64,000 nucleotides of DNA. Source: Hyparrhenia diplandra. Its lineage: Eukaryota; Streptophyta; Magnoliopsida; Poales; Poaceae. The translations under genes were made by a program, and so were the position numbers. The notes beneath the pieces were generated by a model. The model ran no database searches. It was not told where the DNA came from and saw only the letters and a program-made list of their open reading frames with translations. The stretch spans positions 1 through 64,000 of the forward strand of contig JADLZK010008770.1 in assembly GCA_015847255.1 (NCBI GenBank), read 5' to 3'. Below, piece after piece: positions 43,455 to 55,051 of this stretch (position 1 is the first letter of the stretch; each line of letters begins with the position of its first letter).

Positions 43455-46400
43455 GACTTCACCCTTCTCGTTCTTCAAACTTGTAGGTTAGGGCCTTAGT
43501 ATTTCGCGATGAAATACGGCCCTTCCCAATGTGGCGTGAGTTTGTGACGCCCTTTGTTATCTTGCTTCGGCTGATAATGGGGTCATTGACTTGGAACTCC
43601 CGAGGCTTGATCGCTTGGCGTGATACTTCGAAGAGCTTGTTGGTATCTCGCCCGTGAAGGCGCGACATCTCGGGCCTCATCGACTTGGTCGATGGAATCT
43701 TGCCTTGCTCGCTGGTTGCCCCGCTCGGTGTAGGCTCGCAGCCTTGGGGACCCATACTCAATGTAATCGTGGGTAAGATCGCCTCGGCTCCATAGACTAG
43801 AAAGAATGGGGTGAAACCCGTGGCTCGGCTTTTGTTGTTCGAAGGCTCCATAGAACCGATGGTAGCTCTTGGTACCACCTCTTCCCATACCGTTCAGCCG
43901 ATTGAAGATCCTTGGTTTGAGGCCTTGCAAGATGATGCCATTGGCACGCTCCACTTGACCGTTGGTCTTTGGGTGGGCTACGGCCGAGGTGTGACCCGGA
44001 TGCCGAGTCGTCACAAAAGTCGAGGAATTTCTTCCCACGAAGTTGGTTCCGTTATCACGTGATGATGGAGTTCGGGACTCCAAAACGGGAAATGATGTTC
44101 GTAAAGAACTTCACCGTTTCCTCGTGGGCGTAGGGTTCACCACAGCTCGGGCCGATCCATTTGGAGAACTTGTCGATGGCAACTAGGACGTGAGTGTGTC
44201 CTCCGGTGCCCTTTCGAGGGACTCATCATGTCGAGCCCCCATACCGCAAATGACCATGTCGGAGGTATGGGTGCGCAGGGCTTGTCTTTGGAAGATGTGT
44301 CTCTTGCGTGCGTAAAATTGACATCCCTTGCGGATGCGCACAACTTCATTCGCGTCCCGCACCGCCGAGGGCCATTAGAAGCCTTGTGCGAAAACTTTAC
44401 CGACAAGAGTCCTCGGTGCGGCATGATGGCCACACTCCCCTTTGTGGGTGTCTTCGAGCAAATCTACCGCCTTCCGAGAGGGTATGCATCGCATGTATAC
44501 CCCGAGGCTCCTTTCTTGTAGAGTTCTTTTTGTCTCCAATAAGCGCGAAGGATTTTGCCCTTCGGGCTGTCGCCAAGCCTCGGTCTTATCCTCGGGTAAT
44601 TCTCCTTGGGATAGGTATTTCCATAGAGGCTCTCTCCGGTCGGGGACTTGGTCGACCGCCATAGCTTCGGGGCACGGCTTGTTCTGGAGTCGTCTCAGGA
44701 GCCCCGAGGGTATTTCCAAGGCGTGTACTTCGGCGAGGGGCTCATTAAGATCTTGGGTGAGAACGTTCGAGGGAACGCGGTACCTCGGTCGCCCGCGACC
44801 TTGGCGAGTTCGTCCGCGGCTTCATTGTGCGCCTTAGGTGTGCTTGTGCTCAAGCCCGTGGAACCTTTCTTCCGTTTGCGCACTTCTCGGCGGTATGCTT
44901 CCATCTTGGGGTCGTGGCGGCCGAGGCCTTTATGACTTGGTCAATAACCGGTTGAGAATCCCCACTTCGGTTTCCAACCGTCGGATCCCGAGGCTAACCG
45001 CGATCTGAGACCGTTGATCGGCGCCTCGTATTCTGCGACGTTGTTGGAGGCGGGAAATGCAACCGGATGGCGTATTTTGTGTGAACCCCAAGGGGTGAGA
45101 TGAAAAGCAAACCGCACCCGCACTTTGTCTTCATCATGGACCCATCGAAGTACATGGTCCAACACTCGGCTTGGATGGGCGCCGGGGGTAATTGTGTATC
45201 ATCCCATTCGGCCACAAAATCGGCCAAGACTTGAGACTTTATTGCCTTGCGAGGCAGAACGATATCGTCTCGCCCATGAGCTCCGCCCACTTCGCCACTC
45301 TTCCCGTGGCTTCTCGGTTCTGGATGATCTCCCCAGGGGAATGAGGATACCACGCAAGCGGGTGCTTGTGAGGAAGTAGTGGCGAAGTTTTCTTCGCGTC
45401 GATTTATAGCGTCGCAGCCAGTTTTTGCATCTGCGAGTATCGAAGTCTTGGTGTCGGAAAGTACTTCACCGATGAAGTAAACGGGGGCGTTGAACCGCAA
45501 CGTGTGCCCCTCTTCCGGCGCTCTACTACGACCACCGCTACGACTACGGGTAGTGGCCGTGACGTAGAGGAGCAAGTTCTCTCCCGGGTTTGGTGGCACC
45601 AGGATTGGTGGACTAGTCGGGGAGCTTCTTGAGGTTGCCGAGGGCTTCTTCGGCCTCGGGGTCGAGGCAAAGTGCTCGGTCTTGAAGAAGGAGCCGATAG
45701 GGGGAAGGCCCCTTTCCCCGGGCGGGAGATGAACTGCTTAGTGAAGCCAAAGCAGCCCATGACCTTCGAACTCCTTTGAGGTCTCGGATTGGCCCCATCT
45801 TCGTGATCGCGTCAACCTTGGTTGGGTTTGCTTCGATGCCTCGTTGATAGACGATGAAACCCAGCGAAAGCATCCGGGAGAGGGGGACCCCAAATACGCA
45901 TTTTTGGGGTTGAGTTTGACTCCCTTCTTGTTTAGGCACTTTCGAAGGTTTCCCCGAGGTCTCTCACGAGGTCCGACGTTTTCTTGGATTTTACCACTAT
46001 GTCGCCGACATAGGCTTCCACAATCCTCCCGATGAGTTCTCCGAAGATGATTTGCATGCAGCAATCGTATGTTGCTTGGCGTTCCTCGGCTGAAAGGCAT
46101 TGTGAGGTAGCAATACATCCCGAAGGGTGTTATGAAAGAAGTCGCGAGTTGGTCGGACTCTTTCATTTTGATCTGATGGTAGCCGGAGTATGCATCGAGA
46201 AAGGACAAAGTCTCGCACCCAGCGGTGGAGTCGACAATCTGGTCGATTCGAGGTAAAGGAAAGGGAACTTTCGGACATGCTTTGTTGAGACTAGTGTAGT
46301 CCACACACATCCGCCATTTCCCATTCTTTTTCTCTACTAATCTGAGGATTAGCTAACCACTCGGGGTGGAATACTTCTTTTATAAATCCGGCCTCCTCAG

Positions 46401-47360
46401 TAGCTTGTGGATCTCCTCGCCGATGATCTTCCGCTTGGCGTCATCAAAACGGCGCAAGCGCTGCATGACTGGCTTTGAGCCCGGTCGGATGTCTAGGGAG
46501 TGCTCGGCGACATCCCTCGGTATGCCTGGCATGTCCGAGGGTCCCCATGCAAACGTTTTGGCGTTCGCACGGAGGAAGTCGACGAGCACTGCTTCCTGGA
46601 TTTCGGATCAGCTCGAGGCGATAGTCGTAGCTTCTCCTTGATGTCGCTTGGGATCGAGTGGGATCTTCTTGGTGCCAGGAGGGCTCAGGAAGCTCCTGTG
46701 GCGCGCTTGGCCTCGTGCTCGGTGCGATCTCGTCAAAGCTTCTTTTCGGCGTCGGCAATGAGTGCCTCGGCAATGGCGAGTGCCTCGGCGTACGCCTCTC
46801 TCTCCACGTCGCACTCATATGCGTGAGGGTGCGAAGGGCTGTCGTGATGACACCCTTCGGCCCCGCATCTTGAGCTTGAGGTAGGTATAGTTCGGGATGA
46901 CCATGAATTTGGCATAGCAAGGCCGCCTCGGAGTGCGTGGTATGTACCCCGGACTCCAAGGATCTCAAAGGTGAGTCTCTTGCACGAAGTTCGAGGGGTC
47001 CCGGGCGGACCGGTAGGTCGATCTGCCCGAGGGGCTTCGGTTGCTTGCCGGGGACGACGCCGTTGAATGCCGGCCCTCCCTGGGCGGATCTTGGACTTGT
47101 CCACCCCGAGGGAGGTCAAGCGTTTCCTCGTGAGATGAGGTTGAGGTCGCTTCCTCCGTCCATGAGGACCTTGGTGAGCCGGGTATTGGCAATGATGGGA
47201 TCCACCACCAATGGATAAGCCCCGGGTTTGGGATGTGCCGAGGGTGATCCGACCGGTCGAAGGTGATGGCTTGGTCCGACCACTTGCGCAGCTTCGGGAT
47301 TGCCGGCCCGGTCGCGTACACCTCCCGGGTCGCTCCTTCTTGCGTTGCCGTACCGACATG
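43455..47360 (-). pseudogene. pol: pol region of the Tat element (protease, RT, two RNase H domains, integrase)
   Basis: The protease region near 47050-47200 contains a LTKVLMDGGSDLN-like reading across frames. Reverse transcriptase at 45740-46310: MCVDYTSLNKACP, FPLPRIDQIVDSTAG, LSFLDAYSGYHQIKM and FITPFGMYCYLTMPF. The catalytic box reads AYVGDIVVKSKK where YVDD is expected, so one catalytic Asp is changed. The additional RNase H at 44940-45330 shows LADFVAEWDDTQLPP, WTMYFDGSMM and NNVAEYEAPINGL. Integrase at 43580-44430 shows VWGLDMMSP, RDNGTNFVGRN and HPKTNGQVERANG. Frames are broken many times. Confidence 0.85.
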
Positions 47361-47389
47361 TTCTTTGGTGTTGCCGCCGAAGATCATGA

Positions 47390-49800
47390 AGCAGTTGTTC
47401 ACCGGAAACCCCGGGTCACCCAGGGATTGCCCCTCGGCGCTTCTTCCTCCTCCTCCTCGGGAATGGCCCCGAAGTTTGGCGAAGTGTTTGCGCACCGTTT
47501 TGCATTCCCGAGGGTATGCTTGACCTGCAAGCGTGGTTCTCGCACGGCTTCTTGAGCATCTTGTCGAAGGTTTCTTGTGGCGGAGCCTTGGCCCCTTTGC
47601 GATCGACCGCGGCCACCATGTTTTCGTAAAATGCGCGTTGAGGGCCTGGCCCTTGCCCCTTGCGGCTCTTGTCCTTTTTCTTCTTCTTCTTGTTCTCCCG
47701 AGGCTGGGAGCCCTCGGGTTCCTCCTCCTTGCACTTTCCCTTGCCAGGGGCCCCGATTGAACGAGAGCCCGACGGCCTCCCTCTCCGCTAGCAAACTTAG
47801 TGGCGATGTCCATCGCCTCGTTTGCCTCGGTTTGAGTCGGCGCCCCGGCCTTCTTCACGAGATCACTGCAAGAGGTGCCCGGCCAAGAGGCCCCTATGAC
47901 GTCGAGAATCCGTCACATTAGGGAGCTCGGTCCGTTGCTTAGAGAAGCGCCGGATGTAGTCACGCGAGGACTCGTCGGGTTCGACGGCAGTTTCGGAGGT
48001 CCCATGAGTTACCCGGGCGTTGGTACGTGCCCGAAATTACCTCGGAAGGTTCTCTCCAAGTCCCGCGCGAGTTTGATATGAGGTCACGGTGGAAGATGTT
48101 CCAGCCAGCCACGGTGAGTCGGAGAGGCGCCAGGCAAATTTCGATGATTACCCTTTCATCGTGTGCCCACAGAAGCGGCATGCTAGCCGATAGTCGGTCA
48201 GCCATACCTCGGGACGAGTTTCTCCCCGAGTACTTCTCGATGTGGTTGGGCGGCCTGAAGCGCGGGAGTGGCGCCCTCCCGATATCCCTTGTGAAGGCCC
48301 GTGGCCCGGTGGATCCGGGGAGTACCCTCGGTCGCGTCCGGCGTGCTTGTGCGTCTCCGCCACACTGCCGCCCCGAGGTGAGCCTCCTTCGTGGCGAGCT
48401 TCGCCCGTCGCTCGATCTCGTCCCGAGGTCGGGGGGCACCTCGGTTGTGGTCTTGGCGGGGGTCTTCTATGTGCTCCCCCCGCCACCGGGCGGTTGCAGC
48501 GGTTGTCATCGAGCGTTCCCGGACCGGCCTTGCCGAGCTCGGCTCTATTCAGGTCCGGCGGAGCCTGGCGACTCGCCCGAACTCTTCTCGTCGTCGTGAT
48601 GTTACGGCCCGATCTCTCGGGAAGCGGAGCTCTCCGCTGTTGGTGCCAGCTGCCCCTGTCGAGGAGATGTCGAGGCCCTCACGAATGCGCCTTTCCTCGG
48701 CGGTAGAGGGTTCGGGCATTTCGGCGTACCCGGCATGGCGACCGCCCCGCCACGTTGAGGCTGGCTCGTTGAACGGGGCCGCTATGTCGAGGAAGTGGTG
48801 GTACCCCCGTCCGGGTCCGCCGCATCCGCCGCCCGTTGCGATCATGAGCGCCCTTGGGCTGCCAGCCGCCGCCGTGGGCTTGCTCCGTTGGATGTTACGC
48901 TCGGTCGTCGAAGTCGCGGCGGACTCGCCTTTCGGATGCGGTCTGCAGATCCCGCGGTGCGCATTGGCCGGCGGCAGGCCCGGCGCTGCTACGGTACGGG
49001 CGAGGACGGAAGCTGCTGGCGCGCGACGCCGCCCGTCGTGGCGATACGTCCGCCTCATCGTCGTCGGAGACGTCGGTGAGGCGGCCATCTTCTCTGGATC
49101 TCTATATTGAAGCATTCCAGCGTGGGGTCATAATAATCGTCCTCGCCGCCGGTTCTGGGGCGCGCGCAGCGGAGAAGTCCCCGTTCTCGGACGGTAGTGC
49201 GATTCCGCCCGTTCTCGGGACGGCCCCAATCGTGCGGGCGAGGGAGGCGGGGATGGGGTAAATGCGGCATCCTTCGGCGGATGCGCTCTTCCGCGTGATT
49301 GTCCGTGGGATAGCGTTCCGTGGGGCGGCGGAGGTCGGCCCGTGCTCTCCCTCGCGGCGGCCGACCAAGTCTCCGTCGGAGGAATTACGGGTACTCCTTC
49401 CGGTATCACCGGTGCGGACGCGTTCTCCGATGATTAGGGTTTACAGGAATCCCGCCGCGCCGCGTCTTGGGTAAGGATCTTCCCGGCGTCTAGGGTTCTG
49501 GGAGCCCTCGTGAGTCGGCACCGGGAGTGCGTTGTCGGGTTCGGAATCCATTGCTTGGGTGCGCTTGGCGCTGGTGGGTCCGCCTTGCTCGTCTGCCGGC
49601 GGCCGTGGTGATGGGCATGCCGTTGCGGCGCCGCTGCCCTCCTTTCGGCCATCATATCGGGGCGAAGGATCATCTCATAGTTGTGGCGGCGCCACGAACT
49701 CCGGCATCCCGAAGAACAGCGGTGTTCGCGCGGGAGCTCGTGGTCCGGCGGCGGGGTGGAAAGCGAAGGTGGAAACGCCATGGAGGCGGGACGGGGGATA
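47390..49800 (-). pseudogene. gag: gag region of the Tat element
   Basis: A plausible start MAFPPSLSTPPPDHELPREH is at 49781. The conserved gag core follows near 48000-48330: GPRAFTRDIGRAPLPRFRPP, then ETRPEVWLTDYRLAC in another frame, and YQRPGNSWDLRNCR. Further on, AMDIATKFASGE (about 47800) matches the tail of the plant gag domain. It is broken into many frames. Confidence 0.75.
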
Positions 49801-49837
49801 CGGATTGCACCACGGCGCTCCCCTACAGCGCGCCAAG

Positions 49838-51119
49838 CGTCGGCGTTCCGAGAACAGGGGTGCCTCGGGTGCCGGCAATAAAGAATTTATAGGCCGTGTG
49901 CCCTCTCCTCCTATGGCGTAGCGCAAGATGGACATGAACACGGCGAGTTTATCTGGTTCGAGGCCAATGGGGCCCCTCGTCCCACGGGTGGTGTCTGCTC
50001 GTGTTACCTCGCGCTCAAGGTGAGCTTATAGTAGGGGTTACAAAGCGGTGTGAGGGGAGACGTTGGTCTCAAGCCCCACGATCGTGGTGGTGGTGGTGGT
50101 TATGCTTCTGTCCGTGCGGGATCCCCGCTAATGGGGCATTACTCCCCTTTTATAGAGGGAAGAGGGAAGTAATGTTTACATATATGAATGCCTAGGTGGC
50201 TAATTCGAGGCTATGCTCGTTGCATGCGCACGCCGAGGGCCGGGCCGGCTTGGGCGCTGTTTGATGAAGACACGCGTCCCTAATCGATGGCGGACGTGTC
50301 GTTTCCCGATGCGGCCCCGAGGATGCGTGAGGCGTCCCTCACAGTCCGCATGGCGGGGCGGTCAGGGAAAGGCGGCCGTGGCGTGTCATAAGCCCGGTGG
50401 TCCGGCCCGTCGTGGCGTCTTGACGATCTTCTTTGGGGAATGAGTGTCGATCCTGGTTTCCGTCTTGGGCGGCGTAATACGTCACCGGTTCAGCCTTGTG
50501 TCCCATCGGTCGGATTTGGGGAAGTGATTTGGCGGTCGATTTGACTGGGGCGTGTCGATGGCCACGGCGCCTCGTCTGCGCGTGTAAACGCATTAAATCA
50601 AATTTGTTTCCCTTCCTTGAGACGGAACCTCCACGCCGAGGGGTCTATGACCCGGGTGAGTGGGTTGAGCCACCTCGCTCGAGGATGGAGAGCTGGGTCT
50701 CCCTCGGGCGAGGCGGAGTTTTTGCGCCCGAGGGTGGTGAGCTAGGCCACCCCGGGCAGGCGGAGGTCTCTCATCCGAGGCTGGTGAGCTAAACCACCCT
50801 CGGGCGAGACGGAGATTTGGGGTTGAATCCGAGCCTTAGGTTGGCCGATGATGGCGTGGGCGCCATGGTTCGTCGTCTTGTAAAGGTCCCGGACCTTGTC
50901 CTCCGTGAGTGTAGCGAGCTCTTTCGTCGCGGTGACTCCGGTGGGCCGTGCGTGGGCGACTCCGTCTTCACGTAGGCGTCGTGGCTCTTTGGCCTGGTCC
51001 ACGTCTTTGGGCCGTCCTTCTAAGCGGGATGATAGCGGGCGAATTTTCTTGGGCCACGACGGCCGACGATTTTCGTTATATGAGAATGTCGCGGGGTCCA
51101 ATATTTGGGTCCCCCGACA
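49838..51119 (-). repeat. 5' LTR of the Tat element
   Basis: 1282 bp, homologous to the left LTR. On the minus strand it starts TGTCGGGGGACCC, carries a TATA box (TATAAAAGG, about 50149-50157) and ends CGCCGACG, where the partner has CGCCGACA. Differences from the other LTR include many single-base insertions and deletions, for example in the first 120 bases of the plus-strand text. Confidence 0.9.
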
Positions 51120-51124
51120 CCTCT

Positions 51125-51264
51125 ACTTTAAACTTATAAGTCACCCATTTATTTGACTTGTATGTCACTTACAACTAAACATGCATGACTTATAAGTCAC
51201 TTATTTTTAGTCAACTGACTTAATAAGTCCCATTATTCAATAATTCAATAATGAAAACAGCCCC
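51125..51264. mobile_element. Tourist-type MITE, right part
   Basis: This continues the MITE that begins at 36476. The right end AATGAAAACAGCCCC is the inverted counterpart of GGGGTTGTTTGGTTTTCAT and is followed by TAA (51265-51267), matching the TAA before the left end. TTATAAGTCA-type words repeat in both halves. Confidence 0.8.
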
Positions 51265-51450
51265 TAACCGCAACAGCAAACTACTGCTTGTCTGTTGCAG
51301 CTTACTCCTACCAGAGGTATGAATGGAATGGGGCTTTGTAGCTGTAGTATATTATCAAGCACTATGAAGTATATAAAAAAAAAAATGCTTCGCCGACGTA
51401 CAGATACAACACCAGCGAGCGGGACAATTGCACGAAACATAAGCTAACTG

Positions 51451-53340
51451 TTTTTTTTTTTTTTTGAAAGAGCCGTTATACGGCTAGATTACCATCAAGT
51501 GAAAGATAAGCAAAGTCATTACATGCACCAGAGGTGCCGCCCAACTGTACCTAAGTTCAGGAGGGCTTAAAATAAACGTAACTGACTACTCACTATTTGG
51601 GGGAACTACATTTGTGGCTTGCAGCGCCTTACATGCTGCTAATGCCCATTGGGATGCCAGATCTCTGATTTATGTCAGGACTTGAGGGACTGTCATTCTT
51701 TCTTGTCTGAAGACTGCTGCATTTCTTCGGTTCCATAGGCTCCAGAGCGTCAGGATTGCTACTGTGTGTGCCTTTCCTCTTCTCCTTCCTACGACCTGGC
51801 TAAAGTAATCTATGAGGTCTGTGTGTTGTTCCCATATCGAAGGACTGAGGTTGTGGCAGCCGCTCCAAATTGCAACTTGTTCCCAGATGTTCAAAGAGAA
51901 GGGGCATTCAAAGAATAGGTGATGTGCCGTCTCTAAACTTCTTTCGCATAAGGCGCAAAAATAGTTGTTCTTCCATTGCCTCGCTTGAAGTACTGCTGCA
52001 GTCCATAGCCTATTTTGTAGCAAGAGCCATAAGAAAAACTTACACTACGTGGAGCCCAAACCTTCCAAATAAGCGCAGGGAAGACAGACTGTATGTGTCT
52101 GGCAAACTGAATTCTATAGGCCGAGGTCGCTGTGTATTGTCCTGAAGATTCAAGTGTCCAAAGAATGGTGTCTTCTTCATCGTCGTCAGTTAGCTGTATT
52201 CCAGTTTGCTGAATGGCTGTCCAGAGCTTGAAGAAATCATCCAGTAGGTCATGGTTGAGCTGCTGTGCGATGTCATGTATCCAATTATCATTTGTCAACG
52301 CATCTCTCGACCGTCCTGTTTTTCGCTTGCTATATGTAGGAACAGCTTCGGGCACATCTTGGCAGGTGTCGTTCCATTGATCCAGCTCGATGTCCAGAAT
52401 AGGGCCTTCCTTCCATTTCTTCTTGTCACTATTGTTCTTTGCGTTGAGCAGGTCGGCGTCAACCTTGTCCGTAGGTAGCTGTGATCCACTCCATGGTCGC
52501 TGTGGGTACGTCCATTGAAACCACAGCCATCGAGGCGCAAAGCTCGACTGAATTTTTCCATGTCAAATATACCCAATCCACCGAAATCGATCGGTTTGGC
52601 AACATTTTTCCAGGAAACCTTACATTTCCCTCCCCGTTATTTCTTTGTCTCCCGCCCATAAGAAACTTCTCCTCATTTGATCCAGCTCGGCAATAAATTG
52701 AGGCGGTGTCTTGATCGGCGTCATAAGGTAAATCGGCATTGCACTGAGGACTGACCTGACCAGCTCGCCGTCGTCCCGCTTGATTAAGGAATTTTCCTTG
52801 CCAAATTGAAAGCTTGTTTCTTGACTTATCTACTATGTTTTGTAAATGCACCAGTTTCAGTCTTCCTAGAGAGATCGGTAGGCCCAGATAAGTTATTGGG
52901 TAGCTACTTCTAGCTCCCCAAAATCCGCAAGCACATGGTCAAGATCAATGTCAACACACCTTATAGGAGCAACAGTACACTTTTCAATGTTTAAACGCAG
53001 CCCTGATGTTTGCCCAAACTGGTGTAGTATTTGAAAAAGTGTTGTGACTTCCTCATTCACTGGGTTGAGGAAAATTACTGTGTCGTCGGCATAAAGAGAA
53101 AAGGCGCAGGCTCGTATTCCGTCCACGTAATGGTGATAGGATACCGTCTGCCGTTGCGGTCTCTAAAATTGTAGGCAAACGTGTCAATTGCCAGTATAAA
53201 GAGATAAAGGCGACAGAGGGTCACCTTGTCGTAGACCTCTTTTATGAGTTATCCTTTCTCCCTCTATTCCATTGAGAAGGATTGAGGAGCTAGCACTGGT
53301 GAAAATTGTTGTCATCCATTCTCTCCACGCAAAGGAATCA
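51451..53340 (-). mobile_element. 5'-truncated L1-type LINE
   Basis: Non-LTR retrotransposon pieces on the minus strand. Reverse transcriptase motifs are RQGDPLSP (about 53210) and FSLYADDTVIFLNP (about 53050-53100), with SGLRLNIEKCTV after. The C-terminal zinc-knuckle/RT tail reads ALCERSLETAHHLFFECPFS and LTLWSLWNRRNAAVFR (51690-51960). A T-run at 51451-51466 on plus is the poly(A) tail on minus. Frames are shifted several times. The 5' end is truncated inside the RT domain, as is usual for LINE copies. Confidence 0.85.
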
Positions 53341-53361
53341 TTTCACAGAAGGAATAATTTC

Positions 53362-53604
53362 GGGAGTGTTTAGTTCCTATGCAAACCCAAAAAGTTGCTA
53401 CAGTTTCCCGTCACATCAAATATCTTAACGCATATATGGAGTACTAAACGTAGGTAAACAAAATAACTAATTGCACGGTTTGGCTGAAAAGTGCGAGCGA
53501 ATCTTTTGAGCCTAGTTAGTCCACGATTGGACAATAATTATCAAATACAAACGAAAAGTGCTACAGTAGTCCAACCCAAAATATTTCACCAACTAAACAC
53601 ACCC
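53362..53604. mobile_element. MITE of about 243 bp
   Basis: The left end GGGAGTGTTTAGTT and the right end AACTAAACACACCC are inverted repeats with one mismatch. TTC lies on both sides (53359-53361 and 53605-53607), a possible 3 bp target duplication, which would suggest a Harbinger-like origin. No coding capacity. Confidence 0.75.
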
Positions 53605-53936
53605 TTCATTCCCATTGAATCAGATCAGAAGCCGGAGCACAACCCGTTTGTCAGTTTTGCCAAAGCCCGACGGGAATTACAAGCAGGGCAGGGGCAGAGC
53701 AAGAAAAGGAGTGCTCCAAATTAATGGCATCTAAATAAAAGGCTATCTTCCTTTCCTTTCTGCTTCTATGTACCCTAAACGACCTTAAACCTATAACAAA
53801 ACACTAACTCTCCTCATGTCAGCTGCTATCCCTCCCTAGAGTGTACAAAAGCACCAAGACCAGTCATCATGCTTGGACCCTCTGCCTAGTCACTCGGCCG
53901 CCCCCCACTAAAGTCGAGCATTCTTGCGCCGCCGGT

Positions 53937-54406
53937 TCAGTCGTCATCGTCAGCATCATCAAAATCGTCACCCCGTGCACCACCACCACAGGGTTTTTGT
54001 AACACTCGGGGCAGCCGTTCTCCTGACTCTCGTCGTACTTCTTGGGGTTGGGCGCTTCCTAGTCTGGACTGAAGGAATGAACACAGCAAAGTCCATGGAA
54101 TCTTCACGGAGCGCTGTCTTGAAATCCTGAGCATCATGTCCACCAAACCACATCAGCGTCAACTGTGAGTAGGCTAGGATATATCTTTCAAATAAAAAAG
54201 AGAGTAGTATATCCCAGATACCAAACCATAAACTATACAGCTTTGTTTTGACAAGGAATCTTAAATTCACTATTTAGTACCTGATAAACAGAAGCTACAT
54301 CCTGCAGGCAGCTCGGCAAACTGATGTTAGTATTGCCAATACTAAAAGGAACATTCTGCCTGGAGAATGTTTCTCCAGATTTTGGAGGCTCCTTTAGAGA
54401 AAAGGC
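53937..54406 (-). CDS. Last two exons of an unidentified protein-coding gene
   Basis: Exon 54281-54406 (42 codons, AFSLKEPPKSGETF to LQDVASVYQ) joins in frame through good GT-AG sites to the last exon 53937-54162, which begins LTLMWFGGHDAQDF and continues REDSMDFAVFIPSVQTR. The C-terminus contains CPECYKNPVVVVHG (a CxxC motif) and ends in an acidic tail DDFDDADDDD. Two one-base losses in G/C runs break the last exon. I do not recognise the family. Upstream exons should lie beyond the LINE/SINE cluster; a small exon with good splice sites at about 55620-55655 (ARYIVNLIEDY) is a candidate but unproven. Confidence 0.55.
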
Positions 54407-54429
54407 CTGTATTTCAAAACACAAACAGA

Positions 54430-54760
54430 CCATGTCTCATGTAAATGCACCCATAAGAGTAGTACAGTATCCAAATAAAGATCGGAAGGTCGGCCCATGC
54501 CGGTTTCTCGTCGAAATGCCGCAACCAAAGCCAGCGGGTTTGAAGCGTGATGGAAGTGAGCGAAGGTCCCGGACGCCCAAACCCCCAAGATCGGGAGGTC
54601 GGCATACCGTAGGCCAGGCTACCATGCACTTCCCCTGTGACGTCGCCGTCTTTACCCACCCGGAAGAACCTCCTCCGCGGTGACATTTGTCAATCTTATC
54701 GGTTGCCACGAGGGGGGCAAGCCCGTCGGCCAACATGGTGTAGATGGGGATCGCCGAGAG
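54430..54760 (-). mobile_element. L1-type LINE fragment, downstream part
   Basis: The minus strand encodes LSAIPIYTMLADGLAPLV, then KCMVAWPTVCRPPDLGGLGV, and LQTRWLWLRHFDEKPAW in another frame. This is the conserved end of plant L1 reverse transcriptase. It is contiguous with 55052-55246 if the SINE between them is removed. Confidence 0.8.
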
Positions 54761-54764
54761 GGGC

Positions 54765-55051
54765 TCACGGTGCAATGGCAAAGGCCATTGGTTGGGGGGC
54801 TCCCACCCGGGGTTCAAATCCTGGGTGCGACACTTTATCTGGATTTATTTCGGGATTTTTCGTGCATGCATTAAGTGGTGGCGGCGTCCCCGTCGATAGC
54901 TTGGCGCCCGGTGGTGACTTCGGGAACTTCAAGATTTACCGGCTCGATCCCGAAGGTGCTCATAGGGGTTGGGTTTGCGTGCTTGTGTTCATAGGGTGAG
55001 TGTCGTGCGTGTTGAGCGTCTCGCGTTGTCTTGTGTAATCTCAAAAAAAAA
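54765..55051 (+). mobile_element. Au-type SINE inserted in the LINE fragment
   Basis: This tRNA-derived short retroposon has a B box GGTTCAAATCC (54811-54821) and an A-box-like TGGCAAAGGCC about 30 bases upstream. The body TTTATTTCGGGATTTTTCG, GACTTCGGGAACTTCAAG and GGTGCTCATAGGGGTTGGG is typical of Au SINEs. It ends with a short A-run at 55043-55051. It splits a LINE reverse transcriptase reading, so it is younger than the LINE. The exact start is uncertain by several bases. Confidence 0.75.

Larger units (their letters stand above)
36580..51119 (-). mobile_element. Tat-lineage Ty3/gypsy retrotransposon, 14.5 kb
   Basis: Minus-strand order: 5' LTR (49838-51119), primer binding site TTGGCGCGC next to it, gag, protease, reverse transcriptase, RNase H, a second (additional) RNase H, integrase, then a long 3' region whose gene lies on the opposite strand, polypurine tract GCTCGGGGGCTAC, and 3' LTR (36580-37880). 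The additional RNase H and the antisense gene place it in the Tat lineage. LTR ends are TGTCGG and CCGACA. Flanks are CCCCT (36575-36579) and CCTCT (51120-51124), a near-match 5 bp target duplication. Frames are broken throughout. Confidence 0.9.

Noticed and set aside
53490..53724. 77-codon plus-strand frame at 53491
   Set aside because: Its first half lies inside a MITE and the rest resembles nothing known.
54795..54835. Possible tRNA gene (GGTTCAAATCC B box)
   Set aside because: There is no cloverleaf with a proper acceptor stem, and the following sequence matches an Au-type SINE body with an A-tail.
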